DNA from: Colletotrichum lupini
Taxonomy: Eukaryota; Ascomycota; Sordariomycetes; Glomerellales; Glomerellaceae
Reading direction: 5' to 3'
Assembly: GCF_023278565.1 (NCBI RefSeq)
Contig: NC_064673.1
Coordinates: 806,001-870,000, forward strand
DNA: 64,000 nt
Shown piece by piece: positions 46,939 through 57,537 of this stretch. The notes under the pieces are model-generated. The model saw nothing but the letters and a program-made list of their open reading frames with translations, did no database searches and was not told the origin of the DNA. Both the position numbers and the translations under genes were made by a program. Each line of letters opens with the position of its first letter. Position 1 is the first letter of the stretch.

Positions 46939-47663
46939 AAGATTGGCTTGGATGGACAAAAATGATGTTGGAAATTCATGTACATATCAACGCACCCACG
47001 ACTTGACGCCCTCGACCCCCTTTTATTCAAGGAATCTGGCCCGGAGAAACCTTTCCACACGCCTGACGGCTTTTATTACTACCTCACATTTGGATTCGAA
47101 CTGTTCGAACGCCGTCATGACCGCAGCAATACGGGAGTATCTCTCCACGCCAGGGAAATTTAATGATATCCACACTTCTTGCTTCGGGGCACGAATGGAG
47201 TTTTCTTTGGTTCTCGAAGGCAGGTTTAGGATTCAGGGCTGAGGGGACGTCTTCACTGTCGTTGCGAGAGCGCGATCTCACCTCGTCCAACCATGAGGTG
47301 TCGAGGGCGGTTCAGTTCAATCTTGTGGCGAGGTTTCTGCAGTTGGTTAGAAGTAGGACGAGTCATACGTGACAGGATGACGACTGAGCACGACGCTGAA
47401 GAGCATGGTACTTGCGCATGGAGTCATTGCGGGCGAGATGGGATTCCAAGTTTAGTGACGCTGCAAATATCTCATGGATGGCCCAGCCCATCCTTTGTAT
47501 CTGAACAAAGCCAAGCCGAAACTTTTATAAACCGTGGTGCCCTAACAATGTGATAATGATATATACAATGTGGTATCAAGCTCTGTATAAGGGCGTGCCA
47601 GACTACTTATCAGGTCTGACCCGCTCCTTCTTCCCATCCTTCTTTTTCTCGGTTTTTGCACCT
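46939..47663. other. convergent intergenic between RhoGAP and FYV7
   Basis: 3' flanks only. An 112-codon plus frame at 46904-47242 overlaps the RhoGAP end and has no features. Confidence 0.5.
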
Positions 47664-48598
47664 TTACTTTGAGTCCCCAACCATGCGCCTCACCTTCTCC
47701 AGCAGCAGCGCGCTCTCCCTGCCCAGCCTGCGCTGCCCGCCGTTCTCGGACCCCTTGCGCGCCTTCGCCATGGCCCGGCGGTACCGCTCGCGGTCGGCCG
47801 TCTTGCGCTCGCGCTCCTCGCGGCGGCGCTGGATCTCGGCGCGGCGGGCCTCGGCCTCGGCTTTTTTCTTCTCGGCGTGGGCGAGCTGCTTCTCGTAGTA
47901 GCCTGGTTTGCGGGGTCTGCGCTGCTGGCGGGGTTCGTAGCGGTCGCCGCCGGCGGTGTCCTCGTTCGCGGCGGCATCGGCTGATTCTTCCGCCGCGTGC
48001 TTGCGTTTGACGGCGATTGTGTTTGGGTTGGGGGTTTCGCCGTCATTTTCGAGCATTTCTGCGCGGGAGGGGTGGACTTCTTCTTTTGAGGGGTGAGGCG
48101 TGGTTGTTGCTGTTGCTGTTGCTGTTGCTGTTGTTGGCGGTGTTGGTGTTGATGAGAACGAGGATGTGCTTGTCTCTACTGCTGATGATGATGCGGTTGC
48201 CGCTGCTGGTGCTGAAGTTGGTGCGGGAGATCCCGTCTTGCTGGAGGGGTCCTGGAGGGAGTCGAGCTCATCTTCGCTTGAGATGTCCTTTGCCAGCGCG
48301 GCGACAGGCTGCTGCGCATTTGAGGAGGAGGGCTCCCGAGAAGCGAGTTCTCGCTCCTTAATCTTTGCGTAGGCCTTCTTGATCTTGGCCTTGTGGATGA
48401 GCTCGATTTTCTTCTTTTCGACTGTGAGGGGGGAGGTTAGTGAATGATGATCATTTGAGAGATTCAGGGACGTGTGAGATCATTACCCTTTCTACGCCAT
48501 GGGCCCTCGGGAAGGGTATTTGGTCCGAAGCCCTTGCGCTTCTTGACTTGGTGGTCTTTTGAGGAGGATGTACCCTCGGCGGCGCGTTTAGGAGCCAT
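47664..48598 (-). CDS. FYV7: FYV7-like rRNA-processing protein
   Basis: Exons 48598-48487 and 48421-47664 (65-nt intron, GTAATG...CTCACAG); 289 aa. The N-terminus (MAPKRAAEGTSSSKDHQVKK) is followed by KGFGPNTLPEGPWRRKVEKKK, then IELIHKAKIKKAYAKIKERE, the basic helix typical of FYV7. The end carries a second charged helix (YYEKQLAHAEKKKAEAEARR ... RREERERKTADRERYRRAMA). Yeast Fyv7 is a nucleolar small-subunit processome factor needed for 18S rRNA maturation. Between the two conserved ends lies a species-specific linker rich in Ser/Ala/Thr/Pro with a Thr-Ala dipeptide repeat encoded by a TGTTGC microsatellite at about 48104-48131. The call rests on the two conserved basic helices; the linker carries no information. 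Confidence 0.8.
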
Positions 48599-50347
48599 GG
48601 TTTGCGATGGTGGTGACGGTGAGTGAGAGAGAGAGACTGGAGTGAAGGCGAGGATCGGTCAAGCCGTCGGAAACGAGCGAGGCGGGGTGTCCCACCCTGG
48701 ATAAATGAAGTTTCGAATGAACTGGGCGCTTTTGATTTGCCTGGATGGTGCGGGTGCGATTCGTTTTGCACACGATGTATGCGTAAGATTCCTGTATGAG
48801 AGTGAGAAAGGTTGATGAAGTCGATGAAGCCGATTGAGCAAGGATGAAATTTTAGGTGGATCCTGCGATGAGAGGTTCGAAAAGGTGAGACGAAAGTGGC
48901 TTAGCGCGTTTTTGTTGCTGGCCAGTGGGAGCACGGTCCGTGTCGGACGTTGTGGACTGTGGACCCTTCCCGGCTCCTGGTTATCGGACCTCACATTCCG
49001 GTATATACTAAGGTACCTAAAGGCAAGCATGAACAACCCAGTCTGCGAGAAGGAAGCCTGTAACATATTCTCGAGAGCTAAATATACATGTGGATTGGCT
49101 TACCTTCAAGCTCTTAACTACGGGCAACGTTAAGAACCCCTTATGAGCCTCTCCTCTCAGAGCGTCCGGTCTCTTCGAGGCACCGACATCTGGCACCTCG
49201 TTACGAAGATGACACTCGCATTCGGAAAACAGGACGATTTTTTATCCAAATAGTACTTCATCAAGAAGATAAAGCAGGCTTTTTCATGCAATACAAGATA
49301 CGTAAGCTGAATGATGAATGTGATGAGGAAGTTTCTCTGAATCCAGATTCAGATCATAAGTAGACGTTTCCAAGAGAACTAAAGGATGTGGTCGCAGCTC
49401 AGTTCGGGATGGCGCTGATGCACCTAGGTAAGAAGCATTCACCCATCAATATACTAGTAATAATATGTCAAGAGTATTATATCTATTAGATACAGATAGA
49501 GGACAAAAAAGAGTTCACCACCGGTGTGGCTACATCTCTTAGTGCTCATGCTGGGAAATTTCTGGTGCTCATTCCGGGACTCGAACTCGTGATCCTCGTA
49601 TACGCTGAGCCTGTCGTCGAGTAGGCTGATTGGCGATTTGAATGTTGACCTTAGACCACTCCACCACCCAGCCAGTTTGACCTGACCCGTCGACCTAGAC
49701 GGGCGCCTGCTGGTTGGTGACGGGAATGGGGTTGAGGGGGTATATATGGGATACCTCGCAATCCCTCGATACGGATGCTAGCCTGCGACCTCTTCGACAG
49801 TATTGCGTCCCCATCAATACTACTAGGATCAGCCATGTATTCATTAACCTTGGACATTTACCTCGCAGCAGCACACATCGATATGGCTTCATAGCAGAGT
49901 CGAATCAATCACACTCATTGAAACCCCATCTACATACCATTCGACGACCAGAACAGAAAACGAGTACTTGGAACCACTCGTGTGAATATACGACTCAGAC
50001 CCTTCGCCTGACGATATTGTACTCAGGGCAAGTGGCAAAAATCGAACAACCCACTGACGTGATTCTCCCTCCTTGTCGGTCAAAGTACGTAGCCTGCCCC
50101 TTTTGCACAAGAACGAATAGGTGTTTAATCGTGTAAAGGTTCTTCTCGGACTTCTAATCTAGCAAGCTCTGCTACTCGTTACGAGCAAAGATTCTATGCA
50201 CTCGCGGTCTGTGTAATCGCTGCACACTTCTATCAAGAATAGCATACACGCCGCCCATCCATCCTAATCACAAAAACCTCACCAAAAACAAACGCAATCC
50301 CCCATACCAGACCTCTCACACTCCCTAATTTCTAAATCAAAACCCCT
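48599..50347. other. intergenic with tRNA-like Pol III element
   Basis: FYV7 promoter at the right of the gene, with the recurring AAGGTACCTAA at 49010-49020. The stretch 49200-49500 is AT-rich. The tRNA-like element at 49504-49672 is listed separately. A 140-codon plus frame (49714-50136) shows no features. Confidence 0.45.
49504..49672 (-). ncRNA. tRNA-like Pol III element, possible SINE relic
   Basis: On the minus strand: an A-box-like TGGTGGAGTGG (49666-49656) followed by TCTAAGG as in Leu/Ser tRNAs, and a B-box-like AGTTCGAGTCC (49587-49577). A T6 run (minus sense) at 49509-49504 could end transcription. GCTGGG at 49672-49667 pairs with CCCAGC at 49555-49550. The D and T stems pair poorly, so this is not an intact tRNA gene. 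The layout, a tRNA-like head with a non-tRNA tail ending in a T run, resembles a tRNA-derived SINE or a decayed tRNA. No clear target-site duplication was seen. Confidence 0.4.
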
Positions 50348-50956
50348 TCAAAGCTTCTCAACCAACCTCACATACAAACTCTCCGCCCTCGCCAGCACCG
50401 CGCCCCCCTCATCCTCGATCCTCGCATCAATCCACCACTTCCTTCCGACAACTTTCGTCACCTCAACAACACACAGCACCGTCTGCGGCGTCCTCACGGG
50501 CTTCACATACGTAACGTTCAAATACGCCGTCATGTACGCCGCGTCGGGAATCAACCCGTTACTCTTGTTGACAGGAAACACGAGCCCAATCGTCTCATCC
50601 AGAATCGTGGCGACGATGCCGCCGTGCGAGACGTCCGGGTACCCGTTTATCCCGCTGCGGAGCGTGAGGAGGGCTTTGAGCTGGCGGATGATGGTGGGGC
50701 CGGCGTCGTCGTCCTTTGGTATGTCGGAGGTCAAGGTACTTGAGGATGCTGACGACGACGACGGCCGCTTGTAAAAGGTTAGGTACGCGGCAATCGTATC
50801 CGTCGTGTTGAGGGTCGTTGAAAAAAGCTGGTCCTCAGTGTTTTGTTTGGGGAACCGCGAGGGCGCTGTGTCGCGGACTGTGTCTGGTTCGTTGAGGTGC
50901 GCCGCGCACCAGGGGAAGGACAGGAAATGCTGGACGTCTGGGTTTGCCGACTTCAT
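50348..50956 (-). CDS. hotdog-fold thioesterase (4HBT/PaaI type)
   Basis: Intronless, 202 aa. After an N-terminal segment with W/F residues (LSFPWCAAHLNEPDTVRD) and a Ser-rich, probably disordered insert (about 65-85), the hotdog core starts: FPDVSHGG-type active loop, here GYPDVSHGGIVATILDETIGL (about 105-126), then AYMTAYLNVTYVKPVRTPQTV and a final strand set (WWIDARIEDEGGAVLARAESLYV). The Asp/Glu in the central helix after HGG is the usual catalytic acid. Such proteins hydrolyse acyl-CoA thioesters; the substrate is not predictable. No targeting signal is clear. Confidence 0.88.
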   Translation of the reverse strand: MKSANPDVQHFLSFPWCAAHLNEPDTVRDTAPSRFPKQNTEDQLFSTTLNTTDTIAAYLTFYKRPSSSSASSSTLTSDIPKDDDAGPTIIRQLKALLTLRSGINGYPDVSHGGIVATILDETIGLVFPVNKSNGLIPDAAYMTAYLNVTYVKPVRTPQTVLCVVEVTKVVGRKWWIDARIEDEGGAVLARAESLYVRLVEKL

Positions 50957-51539
50957 TGTTGCGGTCTGCTGTCCCCTATCCTTACGAGCTTAAAGCTTGA
51001 TGCCCTTTCAAAATCTTTGGACACTGTCGAATGTTACGCGTAGGCAAGCGACTCAATCTTGACGACATGTACTATTGAAATGAGCGACTTCGGAGTCCAA
51101 TGATTTTGATGGAGACCCGGTTGGTGATGAGCTGTGGGTGTTCTTTGAGTTCCAGGTTGCGAGCTTCAATTGAGTTGGAAAAGAGCCGAGGTCTTTTTTT
51201 ATCAGATCGGGCCCGTGCGTTGGCATGCGGCATGTCACCACATCCACGTAAGGTAAGGTAGTTGCGGGTAGCCTTATTGGCTGTCAGGGTGGCTGCTACC
51301 TTAAACTACAAGAAACATGGGACGACCAATAATAGACTCGACAGTTCCCTATTGGCGGTTCTCACCACAAAAGTTCAATCAAGGAATTTTATAGGTTTCT
51401 CCTGGAGGTTCGGCGGTGGCAGGTTCATCCCATGCCTTGATCTGCAACTAAGGTGCTTACCTGCTTACATTCACAACTACCCACTGACACGCATGGCTTG
51501 TGGATATAGACACTTCACTACAATGTTGTCCTCTCCTCT
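50957..51539. other. short intergenic between thioesterase and MFS genes
   Basis: Both neighbours are on the minus strand, so this is thioesterase upstream and MFS downstream DNA. A 133-codon plus frame overlaps the MFS end and is a shadow. Confidence 0.5.
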
Positions 51540-53386
51540 TTACAGCATGTATCGAAACCCCTCGCTGGCCGTCCTCTTACGGCCCCCAGATCCCACCAAG
51601 CCCTCCTCTTCTTCGGCTTCGCTACCGACGGCGCAAGCGACGTCTGTCTTGCGGTTCAAGTAGGAGAGGTAGAACCTCAGAGACAGCGCCAAGACAGCCA
51701 CGGCGAGCATCGCACCCGCGCAGGTCTGCATCCCAGGCGCATAGAAAGGTGCGTCTCGATCCGGGTATAACCTCGTCCCCACAAGCGGTCCGCATTGCCC
51801 AATAATCTGCATCAGGGCAAACCCCCCGCCCTGCCTACTCTCGGACGCTTGGTTATTGATGCTCCATGCCACGGTGAGCGTTACGACGTTGAAGAAGCCA
51901 ATGGCCGCTGGGTACACTGCGAGATACCGCAGCAATGGCGAGAGACCGATGGGCTTTGCTAGGGCGAGCGCGGCGTATCCGCCGGCCGATGCGAGGGCAT
52001 GCAGTATGATGGGAATGGACCGGGTTTGCGCCCGATCCGATAGATGCGCTGTGAAAAGTACGGCAAGAAAGGCCAGGAAGTATGGAGGAGCACTAAGGCC
52101 TTGCGATGCGAGGCGAGAGTGGCCCATCTCGGTGAGGATCTTGGGCAGGAATACGGGTAGGGAGGAGTATGCCATGTTGGTAAGAAAGAACATGGCCGCG
52201 GTCAGCAACGCCATGGGATCGCACAAGACAGCAAACGCTTCACCAAGGTTGAGATTGCTATGACCCTTTCCCCCATGTTTCTTCTGGCGCGGCTTCTCGC
52301 GTCGAAGTCGAAGGCGAGCCACCTTTTGCTCCCGCGCAGTGAGATAACGCGCCGTATCCGGGCTATCGGGAATGATGTGCCACGCGGCTACGGCGGCGAG
52401 AACGGATGGGAAGCCCTCGACGAGGAACAAGAGACGCCAAGGGGCTATGGGTCCGGCCTCTGCATAGTTGGTGATGAGCCAAGCCAAGGACGATGCGAAT
52501 GTTGTTGCCAACGGCGCGGCTGCCCATAATCAGTCGGTTGGAACGGTCGTCTGGAGTGACGAGATACTGACCAGAGATGAATATAGCGGTACGAAATGCT
52601 AGTTCCTCTCGTTTGAAGAAGAAGGATAGGTAGAACGGTATGCCTGTGAAGCCGGCCTCTCCGATACCCAGCAAAACCCGAAGGAAAATGAGCGTAGGGT
52701 ACGAGACGGAGACGGACTGCAGCGAGGCAGTCAGTCCCCATGAGAGGACGATCATGGAGACGTATATGTGGGCAGGGATGAGCTTCCATAACAGCGACAT
52801 CCACTCAAAGAAGATGTACGAGATATAGAAGGCCGTCAATGTCCACTCATACCAACCGTCCCACGGAGGATTCGTCTGCAGATCCTCGTCCATACCAGCT
52901 ATGCGCGCATTGCCAATATCTGGAGAGGAGGGGCTGTCAGTAGGTTGCAAGATCACATGGCCGCGGCTCAAGGTATGCCATACTAGATCGATCCAAGAAA
53001 CTGAGCATAAATAGCAGTGCTACGAAGACTACCAGCTTTCGGTCGTGCTTGCGAACGACGGACCTCTCCTCGTCAGGGGTGTAAAGCTGGAAGCTCGCGA
53101 CGGTGCTGGTGCTAGCTCTTCTCCGCAGCGACGGCACTTCATCACCCCATCCGTCGTCAGTATCCTTCGCAGGTGATGCACTTAGGCTCTTCAGCTCGTA
53201 GGCCTGGCCACCGCCAAGCTGTGCCTCATGCAAATGCAAGTCCTCGACATCATCATCGTCGTCGTCAGGGTCGAAATCGAGGTCGCTGTCGAGACTGAAC
53301 TCGGCCGTGGTCTGCGCAAATGACGGTGACGCTTCGCCAGAGCGATTTGAACGGCTAGGTGTCTGAAGCCTCGAGGATTCGGCCAT
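51540..53386 (-). CDS. MFS transporter, Dal5-like anion:cation symporter family
   Basis: Exons 53386-52984, 52919-52572 and 52519-51540; 576 aa. A long cytosolic N-terminus (about 1-118) is acidic, with an Asp run (DFDPDDDDDDVEDLHLHE). Transmembrane helices begin at LVVFVALLFMLSFLDRSNIGNARIAGM, the signature of the Dal5/allantoate-permease group, rebuilt across junction 1. Junction 2 (donor GTCAGT, weaker than most here) rebuilds FISAAPLATTFASSLAWLITNY. About 12 helices in total, with a basic central loop (REQKVARLRLRREKPRQKKHGG). Members import organic anions and small nitrogen compounds such as allantoate, pantothenate, nicotinate or biotin precursors; the substrate here is unknown. The Glu-rich C-terminus is cytosolic. 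Confidence 0.9.
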
Positions 53387-54153
53387 TACCACAGGGAGGG
53401 GAACGTCATGCGTCCCGTCAGAGTCGAGGACACACGGTCACCTGGGGACTGTTCTGCAGGCAGGAGCAATTTAAGTCATGGAATTGGATGCTGTGCAGAT
53501 GTTTGGCTTGCAGGCCGTAGTCCGCGATGAGTGCAGGTCTTCGTTCCGCCGCATTGAAGGTGGGTGTTGCCGACGAAGCTAGGTTAAGATTGATGTCTTG
53601 AAAGAGCGAGCTGGGCGCGTTGCTACTGAAATACGTGGAACGGTGGAAGGATGATGGAGAGAGGTCCCACGACCAGTGACGTACCTTGGCAAGCTAACCC
53701 CTGCTCTACTCCAGCTGTTAGTGAAAGGGAAAGCTGCGGATCCTCCAAGGTGTCATTGCGGCTGGGTTTAGCGGATTGCGGGTTGCGGGTTGCGGGTGTC
53801 GGGACGATGTGCGGCAAGATATTGGAGCAAACAGGGATAAAAGATGAAGACTTTAATAATCTCCCTTTCTCTCTCTTTTTCCTCTCCTTGTCTGTTTTCA
53901 ATAAGTAGTCAATTATACAAGTAAACGCCTTCGCTTTGAAACCGTGTCTACTAAAATGCCGCGTAGGCGTGCGGATGATTCGCTTAAAACGGAGGATGCC
54001 GTGGCGTGTCGTACCTAAGACAGCACACGGTACAGTGGTACAAATACAGGCTCAGGTCGTGGAGAGCTGCCTCAAGAACGCTCACCATTGAGCTTCTAAT
54101 AAATGTCATAGAACATGGCCCTTCTTCCCGAACAGTCTTCCGAGGCCGCCTCT
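53387..54153. other. intergenic upstream of MFS gene
   Basis: MFS promoter. Short tandem repeat TTGCGGG x3 near 53777-53797. The extreme right part (54109-54153) continues the frame of the next gene past its stop (see findings). Confidence 0.45.
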
Positions 54154-55143
54154 CTATGGATCATCGCCCTTCTTTCCGAATAATCTTCTGAAGCCGCCGC
54201 CCTTGGGTGTCTTTGGCCTAAAGTCCATTGAAGGTTTGCTTTGTAGTGTTGGCGTCTCCTTTTCCGTCCAATTGCCAACCATGTTGGGATGCTGGGGAAG
54301 TGTGCCGTAGGGCAGACCCGCCTCCTTTGGTGAGAGCTGTTGCGGCGACATGGCTGTTGCGAACTGACTCGCTGGTACGCTCGACACGTACTCACGGGGT
54401 GATGCCCCTCCTCTCGATGTTGAAGGGCCTGCACTGCGGTCGCGGGGCCGGGGTGTCGCGTTTTCAGCCTCCCTATTCAACTCCTCCTCTTCTGCCCTTG
54501 CCGCACCCATGTCTTCAGGGAAATCGCGCACCTCGTCGCCGCATACCACAATGTACCAGCGAATATCCTCTCCTCGTTGAAGCTGATCTCTCAGCTTTTC
54601 GAACCAGCCAGCCTTCTTCCCTGACGAGCTCTTCTTCGCCTTGTAGAATTCATCGCTAGGGGCGCTTGCCATCGCCTTGGTCTCGCTCAGTCGTTCTTCG
54701 TACCGCATGATCTCCTCCGTTATTGAGTTGCTCAGATCAATGCGTACTACGTGGTCGGCAACATATGCGTAGGGACGGCTGACATAGCTTAGATCAGTCG
54801 GGTCATACTCCTCGAGCAGCTTGACAGCGCTCCAGTCGTTCTGCAGGACGTCATCCTCCTCTGGCGGCACGGTCGAGGCTGGGACATCGTATTCGTTGCG
54901 CAGTGCGGCGGCTTTGGATGCTTTGGACTTGTTGCGCTTCTTCTTGTCACGTTGGGCCTCGGTTTCGTCGGGTATGGGCTCGGGAAGGAAGTCGAAGAGA
55001 GAGTAGAAGGACTCGAGAATGGCAGGAGACGAGTTTGGCGCAATGATCCATTCGGGGGCAGCATCGTCGATGTTCTGGACGACGACAAAGACGCGGATGC
55101 TTCGACGGTCCCAACGAAATCCGTGGCAGAGGTAGGTAGGCAT
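54154..55143 (-). CDS. conserved fungal protein of unknown function
   Basis: Intronless, 329 aa. It opens MPTYLCHGFRWDRRSIRVFV with a beta-strand-rich N-terminal domain (about 1-60: VVVQNIDDAAPEWIIAPNSS, SFYSLFDFLPEPIP). A Lys-rich patch (RDKKKRNKSKASKAAA) follows, then a second conserved-looking block (LQNDWSAVKLLEEYDPTDLSYVSRPYAYVADHVVRIDLS, AGWFEKLRDQLQRGEDIRWYIVVCGDEVRDFPE). The C-terminal 100 residues are Pro/Ser-rich and end GGFRRLFGKKGDDP. I know it as a widespread filamentous-fungal family without a firm function. The last motif is repeated in frame immediately after the stop codon, so the natural C-terminus may be longer. Confidence 0.8.
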   Translation of the reverse strand: MPTYLCHGFRWDRRSIRVFVVVQNIDDAAPEWIIAPNSSPAILESFYSLFDFLPEPIPDETEAQRDKKKRNKSKASKAAALRNEYDVPASTVPPEEDDVLQNDWSAVKLLEEYDPTDLSYVSRPYAYVADHVVRIDLSNSITEEIMRYEERLSETKAMASAPSDEFYKAKKSSSGKKAGWFEKLRDQLQRGEDIRWYIVVCGDEVRDFPEDMGAARAEEEELNREAENATPRPRDRSAGPSTSRGGASPREYVSSVPASQFATAMSPQQLSPKEAGLPYGTLPQHPNMVGNWTEKETPTLQSKPSMDFRPKTPKGGGFRRLFGKKGDDP

Positions 55144-57537
55144 TGTGGGTAGTCGCGATAAAGCTTGGGATGGGCGGGGAGGGGTTGTGGAAGATAGGAC
55201 GAAGCGGTATGTGGCGGGGCCTAAGCAGGTAGCTCAGGGGGAGACGGGAACGATAACGAGCGCAGATCGGTGGAGAGCTCCGAGCTAGGGGTCAGATGAG
55301 AGCTTCTATTTGCCAAAGTCGAGATCGAGTGTCGTCGCTTGCCCGGGTTTGTCGTCATTCAGCGGCGTCGAGAGCGAGAGATGTGTTGTTGGCTAAGGTG
55401 GGCAGGTTGGACGAATTAGACAGCCCAAACCCGCCAGAGAGGTGGAAGAGGCGTAGCGGGCGATGGGTGTCGTACGTCCTATCGAGAGGAGAGGCGCGTC
55501 AGGGAGTACAAGACCCGAGACGGGGTTGAGCCAAAGTTGGAGATGGGAGAAGCTGGCAGAAAGACAGATAGGGGTCAGGTGTTGTGAATTGCCGGTTCGA
55601 CGGTGAGTTGAACGGTACGCAATGCATTATTCGAGCTGTAGTCGAGGAAACATAGCTTGTCGCATCGCACGCTGGGCTGCGGCGCACCTGACGCCCAACG
55701 AAATATTGCTCCTTGGGGGGGCAAACAAAGACTGGGGAGGTCGAAAGCGGCGTAGCCTGTTGGAAGGTGAAATTGGAAAGGCGAAGTGTGAGTGGCCACA
55801 AGTCAATGGATAAAGTGCAAATCGGGGCGGGAAAAGCAAGAAAAGAAGGGCAAGATCAGGCCAGGCGAAGAGACAGCAAGGCGTGAGGCAGAGGAATGTC
55901 GAGAAGTGAGAAAGGGAAGCTGAAGGTGACTGGACTGGGGAGCTGCGCTGCTGGAGGGAAGGGACGGGAAAGAAAATATGCCAATAAGAAATGGCCACCT
56001 AGGATCTGGCAGGCGCCACCATCCGGGACGTGTGGCCGGGAGAGAGAGAGAGAGAGAGCTCTTCCACTATCCGTACCTACCTTATTACTAGGTAGGTAGG
56101 TACGTAAGTATGTACGTTCTGGTATCGCAGGTTGGCTGTTGTGTGTGGCTTTTCCCATGCACCTTACACAGCAAAGTGTCTGATTCTTCGAAGATCCTTC
56201 CTTGCCTCCGTTCCCTCACTGGAGGCTCAAGATTCTGGGGCTGTCTGTGCTCCGATGGAGATCATGGGGGCTTAGCCACGGCCTTGAGTGCCATGGTCCA
56301 TGGAACACGGGAACAGGCCTTCTTCTGGACACTGCAGACTGCTAGTGCCTCGCCTTCGAGTGCATCAGATGTCACTATTTTCGTGACCATCCGCCTCGGT
56401 TCGAATCCATCTCAACTCGATCGATAGTAAACCAAAGTATATGCCAGCAACCCATCCTCAAGACCCGGTACCTTGCCTTATATATTCCCCGTACGGATAG
56501 AGACAGACGATGGAATATCTTCACAGCAATACCTACGGAAAGCTATGACATGCATGAAACTAGCACCCCCGGAGCTGTTTCCCGACCCTGAATCCCCCCT
56601 CAAGTCGCAGGCAATTGCTGGCTTTAGGTAAGCAATTAAGGCCCACTCGGCATGCTACCTCACTCTGCGTTCCGTTCTTGCGACTTGTGGCTTGCCTCAA
56701 TTCCGAGCTGAACCTTGATTGCTTTTGTCAGTTGCAACCGAGGTTTGAGTTGGATTATCTACAGGTAGGGCGCACTATTAGCCCTATTAGTTGTGTTTCT
56801 TCCTTGGCATCCAACTCAAGTTGTTGAGACGACAACTCCTATACGGCGTTTACGAAACCGAGACTCTATAACCAGCATCAACAAAGCCATCAATCTTAGC
56901 TTTGCTATCCAACTCAACACAGACAGGATACTTGATAACTTTTGACACCAACTTTCAACCTTTGCCCACAGACAAGCTGCAAGAAGCACTCGCATTCGAA
57001 CCCAAACCACCGGCGGCCAATCAAAAGCCGCAACATGATTTGAGATTCGCGATGGAGGCATACGTGTTCAGCACAACTTTACTGACGGCACCGGGTTTCA
57101 AGCCGTCTTGAAACTGGCCAGAGGGAACTAGAAAGCTTAATCCCTGCGCCCGGCAACAGTCCAGAGGAGGACGTCCCGAAGCATTCGTATCCAAAGTTCG
57201 AACAGGCGGGGTAACAAACGCAGCCTTGCCTTGTCATGCCACTGTCTTGTTTGTCTCGCGCGGCGCGTTTCCGACGACAGAAAGCTGTCAAGAAGCCCGG
57301 CTGACATTTCATCCCTCCCGGCCCGAAGCTCACATGCGACTGCGGCATCGCGCGCACAGTCTCGACCTTTCTCGGATGTTGTCACAGGATCGCGGGGTAG
57401 ATTGGCCTTTGGCACGCGGCGGTATACCATATTATTAGCGGCAATGATGACTGAACACCAAGGTGCCATGTCTTGATCTGCTACATGGATGCTACTTTAC
57501 TCCATCGTAGCTTTCATCCCATCACTTGATGTGCCGA
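55144..57537. other. 2.4-kb intergenic interval
   Basis: Promoter of the gene ending at 54154 on the right side of that gene. Contains (AG)9 at 56041-56059 and a perfect inverted motif pair GTACCTACC ... GGTAGGTAGGTAC at about 56073-56103. A B-box-like GGTTCGAATCC near 56398-56408 lacks any matching tRNA structure. No gene supported. Confidence 0.45.
56073..56103. repeat. inverted repeat of the ACCTACC/GGTAGGT motif
   Basis: GTACCTACC at the left and GGTAGGTAGGTAC at the right of a 9-nt spacer (TTATTACTA). The arms can form a hairpin. The same short motif occurs upstream of several genes in the window. Confidence 0.7.

Noticed and set aside
56390..56412. B-box-like GGTTCGAATCC suggesting a tRNA
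   Set aside because: The flanking five bases do not pair as a T stem and no A box or acceptor arm is found at a proper distance.
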